62,677 bases of DNA. Source: Polluticaenibacter yanchengensis (GTDB taxonomy: Bacteria > Bacteroidota > Bacteroidia > Chitinophagales > Chitinophagaceae). The stretch lies in NCBI GenBank assembly GCA_027854065.1, contig JAQGEF010000023.1, positions 1 to 62,677 on the forward strand, given 5' to 3'. Positions 28,017 through 36,727 of this stretch are shown in pieces. The position numbers and the translations under genes are program-made. The notes under the pieces were generated by a model, which was given only the letters and a program-made list of their open reading frames with translations, made no database searches and was not told where the DNA came from. The stretch's first letter is position 1. Every line of letters begins with the position of its first letter.

Positions 28017-28550
28017 TTAAAATGCGTCAATTGCTTCCAGCTTCAGTAATTCCGTGTAAGGATCTCCTTCCAGATTTAATAATTGCGCGAAGGCGGGTTC
28101 AGTTTTTAATCCTTGTTCTTTTAAAGCGATTATTTGCTGTCGGAATGGTTCCCCGTGCTTTTGCAGTAATGCATGTTCTATAAGCATATGCCTGTAGGCA
28201 TTTTGAGATTTAACCGGCAGGTTTTGTCCGAATATCTCAATTTCTGTATTACCAATATAAAAGCCGGCAACAATGGCCGGTATATTCGTTGTATGATTTT
28301 CTGATACTGAGAACTTTTCAAAATGACGAAAATGCTGATCGAGGGTATTTAGAAATTCCTGGTAATCGGGGGTGTAACAGATAATATCAAGATCGCTGTT
28401 TTCTATGTCAATATGAATGGGAATGGTGCCGGTAAGAATGGGATTGAATGGTTTCAATAGCTCAAAAATCCTGAACTCAGTTAAAATTTTATAGGCCTGC
28501 TGTTGCCTGGTATTACCCTGCTGTAAATAATCAATGGTATCAAAATGCAT
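28017..28550 (-). CDS. DUF4269 family protein (nucleotidyltransferase-like)
   Basis: From the ATG at 28550 (MHFDTIDYLQQGN) this is a 177-residue cytosolic protein that fits DUF4269: DYLQQGNTRQQQAY, then LTGTIPIHIDIENSDLDIICY, which resembles the G-S-x-D-x-D metal site of minimal nucleotidyltransferases. The C-terminal half has YRHMLIEHALLQKHG. Activity is not known. The upstream frame to 28607 adds 19 residues and is less likely. It is followed by the PfkB kinase on the same strand. Confidence 0.8.
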   Translation of the reverse strand: MHFDTIDYLQQGNTRQQQAYKILTEFRIFELLKPFNPILTGTIPIHIDIENSDLDIICYTPDYQEFLNTLDQHFRHFEKFSVSENHTTNIPAIVAGFYIGNTEIEIFGQNLPVKSQNAYRHMLIEHALLQKHGEPFRQQIIALKEQGLKTEPAFAQLLNLEGDPYTELLKLEAIDAF

Positions 28551-28666
28551 CCTTATAAATTTATGGCAAAAATACTGTTTAATAAGCAGTAGCCGGGAGT
28601 CGTTCATTTAAAGTTTTTGTAAGCTAACTGCTATCTGAATTGTTCAGCAGGATGACATCTGCCAAC

Positions 28667-28826
28667 GGGCTGCCGGATATATTGGGCAGCGAGGCACGAG
28701 CTGGCCACGTGCCTGAATTGAACCGATACAAGATACCGTATGGTATATGCACCCGTACAGTGCACGTGGCGGTACCCCAAATTAGCCGGAACAAATGTTC
28801 CGTAGCGAACGATAGCTGAACGCCCC
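28667..28826 (+). repeat. Dispersed palindromic element, copy A
   Basis: It lies between the divergent DUF4269 and DUF2461 genes. Order: GGGCTGCCGGATA, GCAGCGAGGCACGAGCTGG, CACGTG (28706-28711), a variable centre with the hairpin ATACCGTATGGTAT, CACGTG (28763-28768), GGCGGTACCCC, AGCCGGAAC, ending GCCCC. The CACGTGGC arms are inverted, and the CCGG-A/T-GGG ends pair with each other, giving a nested cruciform. Nothing else was seen in this 340-bp gap except a promoter box near its right end. Confidence 0.8.
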
Positions 28827-28867
28827 GAATTGTTTAAGAAAAAATACTTTTTGAGATGAATGATTTC

Positions 28868-28875
28868 TAAATTTG
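28868..28875 (+). promoter_or_regulatory. Putative -7 box TAAATTTG
   Basis: Exact TAnnTTTG match 15 bases before the ATG at 28891; a TTTG lies at 28850-28853, closer than the usual -33 spacing. Confidence 0.4.
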
Positions 28876-28890
28876 TAAGATAAACAAGTA

Positions 28891-29562
28891 ATGATGATAG
28901 AAAAAAGTACTATAGCATTTCTTAAACAGTTGTCTGAAAATAATAATAAACCCTGGTTTGACGCTAACAGGAAAACGTATGAACAGGCAAGAGCCAATTT
29001 TGCCGAAGTGGTACAATCTATTATAAACCAACTGGCGGTATATGACCCGACCATTGGCCATATTGAAGCGAAATCCGCAATATACCGCATTAACAGAGAC
29101 ATCCGTTTTTCTAATGACAAGACCCCTTATAAAACTCATTTCGGCATGTATTTTACCTGTAACGGCAAGGTAGATGACCGTGCGGGCTATTATATGCACA
29201 TAACACCCGGCAGCAGCTTTATTGGTGGTGGTTTGTGGATGCCCCTGGCACCGGATTTAAAGAAAATCCGCCAGGAAATTGATTATAACCTGGAGGAATT
29301 TAAAAGTATCCTGGAAAACCCTGCATTCGTAAAGCATTATAAAAAGCTGGACGATGATGCCAAGTATAAAATCAGCCGGCCTCCAAAAGGATATGAGGCT
29401 GACAACCCGGCAATAGAATACCTGAAATTCAAAAGCTTTACAGCCTCTACCACTGTGAGCGATAAACAGGCATTGAGTGCTGATTTTGTAAAAAATGCCG
29501 TGGACATTTTTAAAGCGCTTACTCCTCTGAACACATTTTTTAATAAGGCGCTGGCTGATTAA
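28891..29562 (+). CDS. DUF2461 domain-containing protein
   Basis: This 223-residue cytosolic protein spans the whole DUF2461 (TIGR02453) domain: FLKQLSENNNKPWFDANR at the start, YRINRDIRFSNDKTPYKTH in the middle, then GYYMHITPGSSFIGGGLWMP. C-terminal elements include LKFKSFTA and FFNKAL. The function of the family is unknown. The start is one of two adjacent ATGs (28891 or 28894). Confidence 0.9.
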   Translation: MMIEKSTIAFLKQLSENNNKPWFDANRKTYEQARANFAEVVQSIINQLAVYDPTIGHIEAKSAIYRINRDIRFSNDKTPYKTHFGMYFTCNGKVDDRAGYYMHITPGSSFIGGGLWMPLAPDLKKIRQEIDYNLEEFKSILENPAFVKHYKKLDDDAKYKISRPPKGYEADNPAIEYLKFKSFTASTTVSDKQALSADFVKNAVDIFKALTPLNTFFNKALAD

Positions 29563-29683
29563 TTTTTTGGGAAACGGGTGTTCCCAACTGCTATTTCAAG
29601 ATCAACTAAAATGTTGATAAAAATAAAAATCTGAAAAATTGATTATATTTATTCACAGAAACTGCAGATTGTGTGAATAACTC

Positions 29684-29691
29684 TATATTTG
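29684..29691 (+). promoter_or_regulatory. Putative -7 box TATATTTG
   Basis: Exact TAnnTTTG match giving a leader of about 28 nt to the ATG at 29725. The longer frame from 29689 would start inside this box, which supports the downstream start. Confidence 0.45.
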
Positions 29692-29724
29692 AGTTTCTAT
29701 TTTTATAATTTAAATAAAACTATT

Positions 29725-30669
29725 ATGAGTATTCCAAGTGTGGATTTGGCTAAGTTTACAGAAGGTAACGATAGCGAAAGAAAATCATTTGTGTACGAAT
29801 TAGGGCGTGCTTATGAAGATGTTGGATTTGTAGCGGTGAAAAATCATGGTATTTCCGACGAGATGATTGCTGAATTGTACCAGTATGTGAAAGAATATTT
29901 CAGCTTACCGGCTACGGTAAAAAAATCTTACGAAATTCCTGAATTGGCAGGTCAGAGAGGGTACACTTCTTTTGGTCGCGAACATGCAAAAGGTAGTGAA
30001 GCACCCGATTTGAAAGAGTTTTTCCAATATGGCCAGACTGTATTGGACAATGATCCGATAAAATCGGAATACCCGGACAATGTGCAGGTAAAAGAAATTC
30101 CGGAGTTTTCTCCAACGCTTTTAAAAGCTTACCAGAATTTTGAAAAAAGCGGCCGTGCATTATTAAAAGCCATCGCCCTCTATCTTGGTTTAGACGAAAA
30201 TTATTTTGAAGAATACGTTATAAACGGTAACTCTATTTTAAGAGCCATCCACTACCCGCCTATTACCAGTGAACCTAAAAGCGCTATCCGTGCGGAACAG
30301 CATGAAGACATCAACCTGATAACTTTACTGGTTGGTGCAAGTGCCGAGGGTTTACAAATATTAAGTAAACAGGGCGAATGGGTTGGCGTAACAGCATTAC
30401 CGGGCCAGATAGTGGTAAATGTTGGCGATATGTTACAACGCTTAACCAATAACCGTTTGCGCAGCACCACGCACCGTGTGGTAAATCCCCCGCGTGAGCA
30501 TTGGGGTACCAGCCGGTTCAGTATTCCTTTCTTCCTGCACCCGAAAGGCAATATGAGCCTTGCCTGCCTGGAAGACTGTATTAATGAAGAGCATCCTAAA
30601 GCATACCCGGACACTACGGCAGGCGAATATCTTGACGAACGCTTAAGAGAGATCGGTTTAAAAAAATAA
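29725..30669 (+). CDS. 2-oxoglutarate/Fe(II)-dependent dioxygenase (isopenicillin-N-synthase family)
   Basis: The 314-residue enzyme has the non-haem DIOX_N part (about 3-120, IPSVDLAKF and GFVAVKNHGI). The Fe(II)/2OG double-stranded beta-helix has facial triad His193, Asp195 (EQHEDINLITLL) and His250 (STTHRVVNP), and the oxoglutarate-binding Arg264 in RFSIPFF. The substrate is not predictable; relatives hydroxylate or desaturate small molecules. It is monocistronic by appearance. Confidence 0.9.
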   Translation: MSIPSVDLAKFTEGNDSERKSFVYELGRAYEDVGFVAVKNHGISDEMIAELYQYVKEYFSLPATVKKSYEIPELAGQRGYTSFGREHAKGSEAPDLKEFFQYGQTVLDNDPIKSEYPDNVQVKEIPEFSPTLLKAYQNFEKSGRALLKAIALYLGLDENYFEEYVINGNSILRAIHYPPITSEPKSAIRAEQHEDINLITLLVGASAEGLQILSKQGEWVGVTALPGQIVVNVGDMLQRLTNNRLRSTTHRVVNPPREHWGTSRFSIPFFLHPKGNMSLACLEDCINEEHPKAYPDTTAGEYLDERLREIGLKK

Positions 30670-30712
30670 TGTCTTTTAGGGTTTCCTTATCGTTATCCGG
30701 ATTCTAATTTTA

Positions 30713-30720
30713 TACATTTG
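30713..30720 (+). promoter_or_regulatory. Putative -7 box TACATTTG
   Basis: Exact TAnnTTTG match 16 bases before the ATG at 30737. Confidence 0.4.
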
Positions 30721-30736
30721 CGTTAAAAGAAAAAGT

Positions 30737-31045
30737 ATGAAGAAATTGATAATAGCCTTTGCGGTAATTGGTACGTTAGCAGCCTGTGGCAATAATGATA
30801 CAGCAGCAACAGATGAAAAAGCGAAGCAGGAAGCACAGGAAAAGCTGGCTAACCCGGAACCAATGAGCGATGGTGGGGCCCAAATAGATATTACCGGCAT
30901 GACTGTAGAAGCCCGCGATCCTTATTGTAATATGAAAATAGGTAATAAGGTAGCAGATACCGCCACCATTGATGGTAAATTCTACGGGTTTTGCGCAAAA
31001 ACCTGTAAAGAAAAGTATCTTGAAGAACTGGCCACGAAACAATAG
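30737..31045 (+). CDS. YHS-domain lipoprotein, putative metal binding
   Basis: This 102-residue protein has a lipoprotein signal (MKKLIIAFAVIGTLAAC, Cys17), a short Ala/Glu/Lys linker and a C-terminal YHS-type module. The module is DPYCNMKIG followed by FYGFCAKTCKEKYL, whose Cys/Met and CxxxC residues would bind a transition metal. YHS modules occur in copper and heavy-metal handling proteins. A periplasmic copper-related role is an inference; no metal transporter is adjacent. A terminator hairpin follows at 31068. Confidence 0.85.
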   Translation: MKKLIIAFAVIGTLAACGNNDTAATDEKAKQEAQEKLANPEPMSDGGAQIDITGMTVEARDPYCNMKIGNKVADTATIDGKFYGFCAKTCKEKYLEELATKQ

Positions 31046-31067
31046 AAAATTTTACGGTATTTATATA

Positions 31068-31097
31068 AACGGGTAGCAGAAATGTTGCCCGTTTTTT
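31068..31097 (+). terminator. Rho-independent terminator after the YHS lipoprotein
   Basis: AACGGGTAGCA / TGTTGCCCGTT stem followed by TTTTTG. Confidence 0.7.
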
Positions 31098-31117
31098 GTT
31101 AAAAAAATATTGTTTAC

Positions 31118-31250
31118 CAATTTAGTGAAGATTATTTAGCGGAATGTTGTAATTTCAACCGCTATTTAATACGAGCGATCGTATCCTAATAAAAGAGACT
31201 GTAACCGCTTTACAACCATTGTTGTATAAAAGCGGGCAGTCTCTTTTTTA
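31118..31250 (+). ncRNA. Candidate small RNA or processed terminator region
   Basis: In the 265-bp gap between the YHS and desaturase genes there are three consecutive hairpins. The first is AGCGGAATGTTG/CAACCGCT (about 31138-31163), the second TACGA/TCGTA around GCGA. The third is a long stem beginning AAAAGAGACTG with inner CCGCTTTACAAC/GTTGTATAAAAGCGG and ending CAGTCTCTTTTTT. The last is a strong rho-independent terminator. The YHS gene already has its own terminator upstream, so an independent short transcript ending here is plausible. No clear promoter box was found. Confidence 0.35.
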
Positions 31251-31310
31251 TGATAGCATCAACCGTTTTGGAATCATAAATCTTGATTTGGAAAATATAA
31301 AAACCGGATA

Positions 31311-32528
31311 ATGGAATTGAATTATTTAGCTTTTGTGCTGCCAGCTTTTTTCTTCTTTTGCGGACTGGAGTATTATTTAAGTCTGAAAAAAGATAATAAA
31401 GTCTATCATTTCAGTGAAACGATCAGCAACCTGAACGTAGGTATCTTTGAACGTACCTGCGACCTGTTTGTAACAGCATTATTGCATTTTTACTTTGTGT
31501 GGCTCTATAATAATTATGCTGTTTTCAATATAAAAGCAACAGTTCTTACCTGGATACTATTGTTCCTGGCCACCGACTTGCTCTGGTATTGGTATCACCG
31601 CTTAGGCCACCGGGTTAACCTGTTGTGGTCTGCACATGTGGTGCATCATCAAAGCGATGACTTCAATTATACCGTATCGGCAAGGATTACCATTTTCCAG
31701 GCATTTTTCAGAGCTATTTTCTGGTCATTTATTCCCATTTTAGGTTTTCCGCCACAGATGATCACCATTATTTTATTACTCCATGGTGCCTACCCGTTTT
31801 TCACCCATACGCAGTTAGTAGGGAAATTGGGGCTACTGGAAAAAGTACTGGTAACGCCATCCCACCACCGGGTACACCATAGCAGCAACGAAAAATACCT
31901 TGACAAAAACTTTGGAGATATGCTGATAATATGGGACAAGATCTTCGGCACTTTTATAGAGGAAGATGAAAAAGAAGAAACCAAATATGGCATTACAGAT
32001 CCACTCAACAGTTATAGTTTTTTATGGCAGCACTTCCATTTTCTATTAGAAATAGGCGTTTCATTTAAGCGGGCAAAAGGGTTCAAAGCCAGGTGGCGCA
32101 CCCTATTCGGTGCCCCGGAAGAAATAGACCCGGGTATAAGAAAGGAACTTGAACAAAAGTTATTGGTAGCACCCAGCCAGAAAACATTATCACCACAGCT
32201 TCGCCAGTTTACCGTCGTCAATACCCTGTTCACATTAGGGTTCGTCTTTTTCTTCTTATTGTTCGGGTATTATCAAACGCCCTACCAGCTTATTGTTGGC
32301 GGAATTTTTGTACTTGTAAGTGTTATTTATACCGGGGCCATCCTGGAGCAACGCCGCTGGATCTTTCATATTGAATTTGCCAGGGTTACCTTATTTTCCG
32401 GGTACCTCACACTCATTTACCCGCATTTCTACCTCGTATCACTGGTGGCATGTACTATTACGCTCATTGTTTTTTTCTACAATTCCGCTAACAGAAGTTA
32501 TAAACGTTTATTAAGTATAGACAGGTGA
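31311..32528 (+). CDS. Sterol desaturase / fatty-acid hydroxylase superfamily membrane protein
   Basis: This 405-residue integral membrane di-iron enzyme has N-terminal hydrophobic helices (about 4-20, 50-70, 78-95). The histidine boxes are HRLGH, HVVHH and the later HHRVHH, matching the HX3H/HX2HH pattern. The last ~120 residues (about 300-395) add further transmembrane helices. Homologues hydroxylate or cleave lipids; the substrate is unknown. Its 3' end faces the uspA-like gene with a palindromic element between them. Confidence 0.88.
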   Translation: MELNYLAFVLPAFFFFCGLEYYLSLKKDNKVYHFSETISNLNVGIFERTCDLFVTALLHFYFVWLYNNYAVFNIKATVLTWILLFLATDLLWYWYHRLGHRVNLLWSAHVVHHQSDDFNYTVSARITIFQAFFRAIFWSFIPILGFPPQMITIILLLHGAYPFFTHTQLVGKLGLLEKVLVTPSHHRVHHSSNEKYLDKNFGDMLIIWDKIFGTFIEEDEKEETKYGITDPLNSYSFLWQHFHFLLEIGVSFKRAKGFKARWRTLFGAPEEIDPGIRKELEQKLLVAPSQKTLSPQLRQFTVVNTLFTLGFVFFFLLFGYYQTPYQLIVGGIFVLVSVIYTGAILEQRRWIFHIEFARVTLFSGYLTLIYPHFYLVSLVACTITLIVFFYNSANRSYKRLLSIDR

Positions 32529-32537
32529 TTTTTATTC

Positions 32538-32699
32538 GGGGCTATCAGCACAGAACTCCAGTTCAACTGCTGTTCCGGCAATTTTTGGGGTACCGCCACG
32601 TGGGCTGTCTTTAAGAATATACCGTCCGGTATATTTCAGCAATTCCCAATTCACCACGTGGCCAGCTCGTACCTCGCTGCCCAAAATATCCGGCAGCCC
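32538..32699 (-). repeat. Dispersed palindromic element, copy B
   Basis: Read on the minus strand it shows the same order as copy A: GGGCTGCCGGATATTTTGGG, GCAGCGAGGTACGAGCTGG, CACGTGG, a centre with ATATACCGGACGGTATAT, CACGTGGCGGTACCCC, AAAAATTGCCGGAACAG and GATAGCCCC. It fills the space between two convergent genes. The left (ATATTTTGGG) and right (CCCCAAAAATT) flanks are complementary to each other. Confidence 0.82.
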
Positions 32700-32772
32700 T
32701 TCAACAGCTATCATTCTATGCAGCTAAGAGCAACCAGCTGATCGTAGACATATTACGGCTAACATTATTTAT

Positions 32773-32809
32773 AAAAGAAACGCCATCGTTTTTCGATGGC
32801 GTTTCTTTT
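32773..32809. terminator. Bidirectional rho-independent terminator
   Basis: A 16-bp perfect stem AAAAGAAACGCCATCG / CGATGGCGTTTCTTTT with a TTTTT loop lies between convergent genes. It touches the TAA of the universal stress gene. Confidence 0.9.
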
Positions 32810-33635
32810 ATTCAACAGGAATAACCAGTAGAGGCACTTGCGTATGCCATGCCAGTTTTTTAGAAATGCTATTCCTGAACAGGTTCACAAACCAATTGCT
32901 ACGTTGATGAAAAGTAATAATTAGTTCAGACCGGTGCTCTATAGCAAAAAGGTTAATTTCCTCTGCAACATCTGTACTTGTTTTATAATGAAACTCCGGT
33001 TTAAACTTATCTAACACACTGAATATATCTTTCATTTCCTGCCTCAGATCAACAAAATCGCCCTCGCCTTCAGATACATTGATTACATCCAGCGACGCTG
33101 ACATTTTAGTTAAGAACTCCTCTAAAAGAATGGAGTCCAGCTTAGATTTGACATCTTTAAAATCGGTAGCCAGTAATATCCTGTTTGGCAAGCCCGCATG
33201 TGTAGAAGTTGGAATGACCAGCAAAGGCTTTTTACAGTTTTCCAGTACCCGTATCGCATTACTGCCGATAATCACTTTTTCCCAGCCGGTTTTACCGGTA
33301 ATGCCCATTACTACCAAATCTATATTATGATCTTCAATCACCTTGTTCAACCCGCTTTCAAGGTTCATGTGCTCAATTAAAAAATGAACGTTCGTACTTG
33401 GTGGAATCTCATTCAATATTTCAGATTTCCATTGCTTCATTTGCCTTACAGCATCTTCGTGGATCTCTTCAAACGTAATGGTCACCATCGGGCTGCTGGT
33501 AATCGCCTCCACACTTTGATTGGCATGTAGAAAAGAAATATTTTCCGCATTCAGTTTCCCGGCTAATAAAACAGCATATTTAGCAGCTAAAGTAGCATTT
33601 TCAGAAAAGTCTGTAAGAATCAGTATATTTTTCAT
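32808..33635 (-). CDS. Tandem-domain universal stress protein (UspA family)
   Basis: The 275-residue cytosolic protein consists of two Usp domains (about 1-145 and 150-275). The first is complete: ILILTDFSENA at the N-terminus and the ATP-binding G-x2-G-x9-G-S/T type motif in MGITGKTGWEKVIIGSNA. The second is degenerate in this motif (TFHQRSNWFVNLFRNSISKK). Family members act in stress survival. The promoter carries a -7 box and a perfect palindrome (see 33648-33669). Confidence 0.9.
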   Translation of the reverse strand: MKNILILTDFSENATLAAKYAVLLAGKLNAENISFLHANQSVEAITSSPMVTITFEEIHEDAVRQMKQWKSEILNEIPPSTNVHFLIEHMNLESGLNKVIEDHNIDLVVMGITGKTGWEKVIIGSNAIRVLENCKKPLLVIPTSTHAGLPNRILLATDFKDVKSKLDSILLEEFLTKMSASLDVINVSEGEGDFVDLRQEMKDIFSVLDKFKPEFHYKTSTDVAEEINLFAIEHRSELIITFHQRSNWFVNLFRNSISKKLAWHTQVPLLVIPVE

Positions 33636-33647
33636 GGCAAATGTTTT

Positions 33648-33661
33648 TAGGTGTACACCTA
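33648..33661. promoter_or_regulatory. 14-bp perfect palindrome TAGGTGTACACCTA, possible operator
   Basis: It lies directly downstream of the -7 box TAACTTTG (33662-33669, minus strand) of the uspA-like gene, i.e. over the predicted transcription start, where a dimeric repressor could block transcription. The binding protein is unknown. Confidence 0.4.
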
Positions 33662-33669
33662 CAAAGTTA
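33662..33669 (-). promoter_or_regulatory. -7 box TAACTTTG of the uspA-like gene
   Basis: Exact TAnnTTTG match on the minus strand, 26 bases upstream of the ATG at 33635. Confidence 0.45.
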
Positions 33670-33821
33670 TAAAAGGGTATGTTAGCTAAATATTAAATAA
33701 TATGAAGGTTTTTCCTGTAAAAAAAGTAAAGAGTTTACCGTCATATTTTAGTTTTAGCAGCCATTTTTTAATGGCCAATTCATTTTTTCACTACTTTTAG
33801 TGTCTAATAAAGTCAAGTAAA

Positions 33822-35765
33822 ATGAAAGGTTCTATTAAGATAGCAGCTATGTTTACAGGAGTATTATCTCTTGTTCAGATAGCAAATGCTCAATCCAATT
33901 TCAAAGTAAGTCCCGAAAAACCAAAACCCGGCGATGTTATAAAAGTGACCTATGTAAAAGCAGGTGACTTAATCGGTACTGGCAAATCCCCCGAAGCCGT
34001 TGTTTATGAGAACTATTACCAAAAAGACAATGAAAGTAAGACCAAAGTATTTGAGCCAGTTCTGGTAAAAACAGCACCGAATACTTATGAAGCTGAAATT
34101 AAGACCGATACAAATGCCAACTTTATTTTTATCAATTTCAGCGTAGACGATAAAAAAGACAATAGCTCCAAAGTAGGCTATACCGTATCATTTTATAACA
34201 ATGAAAACACAGTACCATATAGCAGCTATAACAAAGGCCGTTACCTGGCTAATGTCATCACCTTCTACGGCGGCGAGCAAAACATTGATGACGCATTGGT
34301 AGCATACGCTGATGAATTCACAAAATACCCTGCCCATAAAGAGAAACTTTACAGCAGGTATTTAAGCTTACTGATGGGCAAAGACAAACAAAAAGCAACT
34401 GAATTAGCACAAAAAGAAATTGAGGCATCATTAAAAGATTCCGTGATTACTGAACCAAAGTATGAATATGTTGAATCTCTTTATGCAACATTAAAATTAC
34501 CGCAGCAACGTAATGTTATTACCAAACTTAAAAAAGAAAAATACACTGATGGTGCCTGGACTAAACAAGATCTGCTTACAAAGTTCTCCCGTGAATCAGA
34601 TATTGAGAAAAAGGAAGTACTGCTAAAAGATATTTTAAATAAGATAGATAACGACCCGAACTGGGCTTCTTACAAAGAAAACCGCTTCAACTACATCCGT
34701 GACCTGGCAGTAGCTGCATCCGCACAGAGAAAAGCAGCCGATGTAGAGAGGATCATTTCAACCTACGTAACGAAAGACATTAAAGCCGGGGACTTATTCG
34801 TCTTGAATTATTACATGGCCAATAACTTAGCCAGGGATACCAACCAGTTAGCAGTAGCCGAAAAATATGCGAAACAGGCTTACGAAAACGCATTGACCGA
34901 ATATAAAAACCCGGCGCCGAAACAGGAAGGAACTTCCACCAAAGACTGGAAAGAAGGGTTGGAATCATACGCCATATTTGGTGGTAATACCTATGCGGAT
35001 ATCCTGAACAAAAACAAAAAATATAAGGAAGCTTACAATGTAGCCAAATCTTCTTATGCCTTAACAAAAGGAGATGTAGAGTCCCTGAACAGCAATTATG
35101 CGACTGCAGCGGCCAATACATTAAATGCCAAACAACTCACTCCATTATTAGAGGGGTTTGTAAAAAATGGTACCGCATCAGGGTTTGTAAAAGAAAAACT
35201 GAAAGAACTCTATACGGCTAAAAACAAATCAGACAAAGGTTATGATGAATATTTCGATGGTTTAGCAAAAGAAAACCTGCTGAAATTAACTGAAGAATTA
35301 AAGAAAGAACTCATCAGCGATGAATCTCCAAAATTCGCTCTTAAAAACTTTAAAGGCGAAGAGGTTTCTTTAGAGTCATTAAAAGGCAAAGTAGTTGTGG
35401 TAGATTTCTGGGCAACCTGGTGTGGCCCTTGTATCGCCTCCTTCCCGAATATGCAAAAAGCACAAAATAAACTATACGCAGAAGCTAATAACGATGTGGT
35501 ATTTTTATTTGTAAACTCGTGGGAAAACGGTGATAACAAATTGAAAAACGCACAGGATTTTATGACCAAGAACAATTACAATTTTGAGGTATTAATGGAT
35601 ACTGATAATAAAGTAATAGAAAGTTATAAAGTAACCGGTATACCTACCAAATTCATCATTGGTAAAGACGGTAAAATCAAATTTAAAAAAGTGGGCGGCG
35701 GCGGAGCCGATAAGTTAATTGATGAATTAAATATTATGTTAGAATTAGCCAGAAAAAGCAGTTAA
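33822..35765 (+). CDS. Secreted TlpA-like thioredoxin-fold protein with long N-terminal region
   Basis: The 647-residue protein has a signal peptide (1-24, ending ANA). Residues about 25-130 are beta-rich with a Lys/Pro start (SPEKPKPGDVIKV); about 140-490 are helical with TPR-like character. The C-terminal thioredoxin domain (about 505-645) carries WATWCGPC, active-site Cys534 and Cys537, and the cis-proline TGIPTKF. Bacteroidota use many such periplasmic TlpA/ResA-like proteins for disulfide reduction; the client is unknown. A terminator follows at 35783. Confidence 0.88.
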   Translation: MKGSIKIAAMFTGVLSLVQIANAQSNFKVSPEKPKPGDVIKVTYVKAGDLIGTGKSPEAVVYENYYQKDNESKTKVFEPVLVKTAPNTYEAEIKTDTNANFIFINFSVDDKKDNSSKVGYTVSFYNNENTVPYSSYNKGRYLANVITFYGGEQNIDDALVAYADEFTKYPAHKEKLYSRYLSLLMGKDKQKATELAQKEIEASLKDSVITEPKYEYVESLYATLKLPQQRNVITKLKKEKYTDGAWTKQDLLTKFSRESDIEKKEVLLKDILNKIDNDPNWASYKENRFNYIRDLAVAASAQRKAADVERIISTYVTKDIKAGDLFVLNYYMANNLARDTNQLAVAEKYAKQAYENALTEYKNPAPKQEGTSTKDWKEGLESYAIFGGNTYADILNKNKKYKEAYNVAKSSYALTKGDVESLNSNYATAAANTLNAKQLTPLLEGFVKNGTASGFVKEKLKELYTAKNKSDKGYDEYFDGLAKENLLKLTEELKKELISDESPKFALKNFKGEEVSLESLKGKVVVVDFWATWCGPCIASFPNMQKAQNKLYAEANNDVVFLFVNSWENGDNKLKNAQDFMTKNNYNFEVLMDTDNKVIESYKVTGIPTKFIIGKDGKIKFKKVGGGGADKLIDELNIMLELARKSS

Positions 35766-35782
35766 CATAATCTGACCGTAAT

Positions 35783-35812
35783 AAAAATGCTATCCATCCA
35801 GGTAGCATTTTT
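35783..35812. terminator. Rho-independent terminator between convergent genes
   Basis: AAAAATGCTA / TAGCATTTTT stem with a T-rich 3' side. Confidence 0.8.
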
Positions 35813-35859
35813 ATTTTACAGGAACAATACCTTCCCGGATAAAAAACAGGAACAGTATC

Positions 35860-36354
35860 TTAAAAATTAATATTACAGGAATGCTTAGTCTCCGACATGA
35901 CAAACGTACTTTGAGTACTGCCGATACTGGTTACAGATCCCAGTTTATTAAAAACAAAATCCTGGTAATGCTTCATATCCCTTGCATGCACCTTCAATAG
36001 AAAATCATAGTCCCCGGAAATATTATAGCACTCCACCACCTCATCTATTTTCAGAATATCACTCACAAATTCGTAGCCGATATTTTTATCATGATGCTTT
36101 AACCGGATACTACAAAACACGATGAGTCCAAAATTGAGCTTTTCCGCATCCAATACGGCAATGTATTTTTTAATATAGCCCTGCTCTTCCAATCTTTTAA
36201 CCCGTTCAAAAACCGGGGAAGGAGTCAGATTTACTTTAATAGCCAACTCTTTAATAGTCAGTTTAGAGTTATTCCCTAAGAGCCTGAGCAGTGCCAGATC
36301 GGTATCATCTAAAACTTCCATAGAATATTTTTCTTTTTCTGTATCAAAACTCAT
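35860..36354 (-). CDS. Lrp/AsnC family transcriptional regulator
   Basis: The 164-residue protein (ATG at 36354; MEVLDDTD at 36321 is an alternative start) has an N-terminal winged HTH (LLRLLGNNSKLTIKELA, then LTPSPVFERVKRLEEQGYI). A C-terminal RAM/ligand domain follows (ISGDYDFLLKVHARDM, FVFNKLGSVTSIGSTQSTFV). Such regulators usually sense amino acids. It is divergent from the riboswitch-metE operon, so methionine or its precursors are plausible effectors, but this is only inferred from position. Confidence 0.9.
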   Translation of the reverse strand: MSFDTEKEKYSMEVLDDTDLALLRLLGNNSKLTIKELAIKVNLTPSPVFERVKRLEEQGYIKKYIAVLDAEKLNFGLIVFCSIRLKHHDKNIGYEFVSDILKIDEVVECYNISGDYDFLLKVHARDMKHYQDFVFNKLGSVTSIGSTQSTFVMSETKHSCNINF

Positions 36355-36504
36355 CTCCCAAAAGTACAAAATTCCAAAATTTAACTGTTAAAAGATTTAT
36401 ATACTGAATTTACTCACCAAATACAGACATAAAATCTTTAAATATAACTTTGGCAATAAATTTTGCTGCCAGAAATTCCGGCAACCAAGATAAGTTCTTT
36501 CATT

Positions 36505-36695
36505 CCTTCATTTACCAGAACAGGTTCCCGGTGAAGACCGGGATGAAAAGGGAACCGTGTGTAAATCACGGACTGTCGCGCAACTGTAAGTAACCAATAA
36601 GGCTGATCAAAAACCACTATTTCAAAATCCAGGAATGGGAAGGTGAGCAGTACCTGTTACAAGTCAGGAGACCTGTCTGTTCCGGATAGACAATG
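36505..36695 (+). promoter_or_regulatory. Cobalamin (B12) riboswitch aptamer
   Basis: The conserved aptamer parts are visible in order: CAGGTTCCCGGTG, GATGAAAAGGGAACC, the core GACTGTCGCGCAACTGTAAG near 36571-36590, and the B12 box AAGTCAGGAGACCTGTCTG at 36661-36679. It lies upstream of metE. Repression of the B12-independent methionine synthase by adenosylcobalamin is the established use of this riboswitch class. Confidence 0.95.
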
Positions 36696-36727
36696 CTTTC
36701 GCGGAATAAAGCTCATGTCAGATTAAT

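Noticed and set aside
31118..31250. 6S RNA or tmRNA
   Set aside because: The region is too short and shows three separate hairpins, not the long bulged rod of 6S RNA or the tRNA-like ends of tmRNA.
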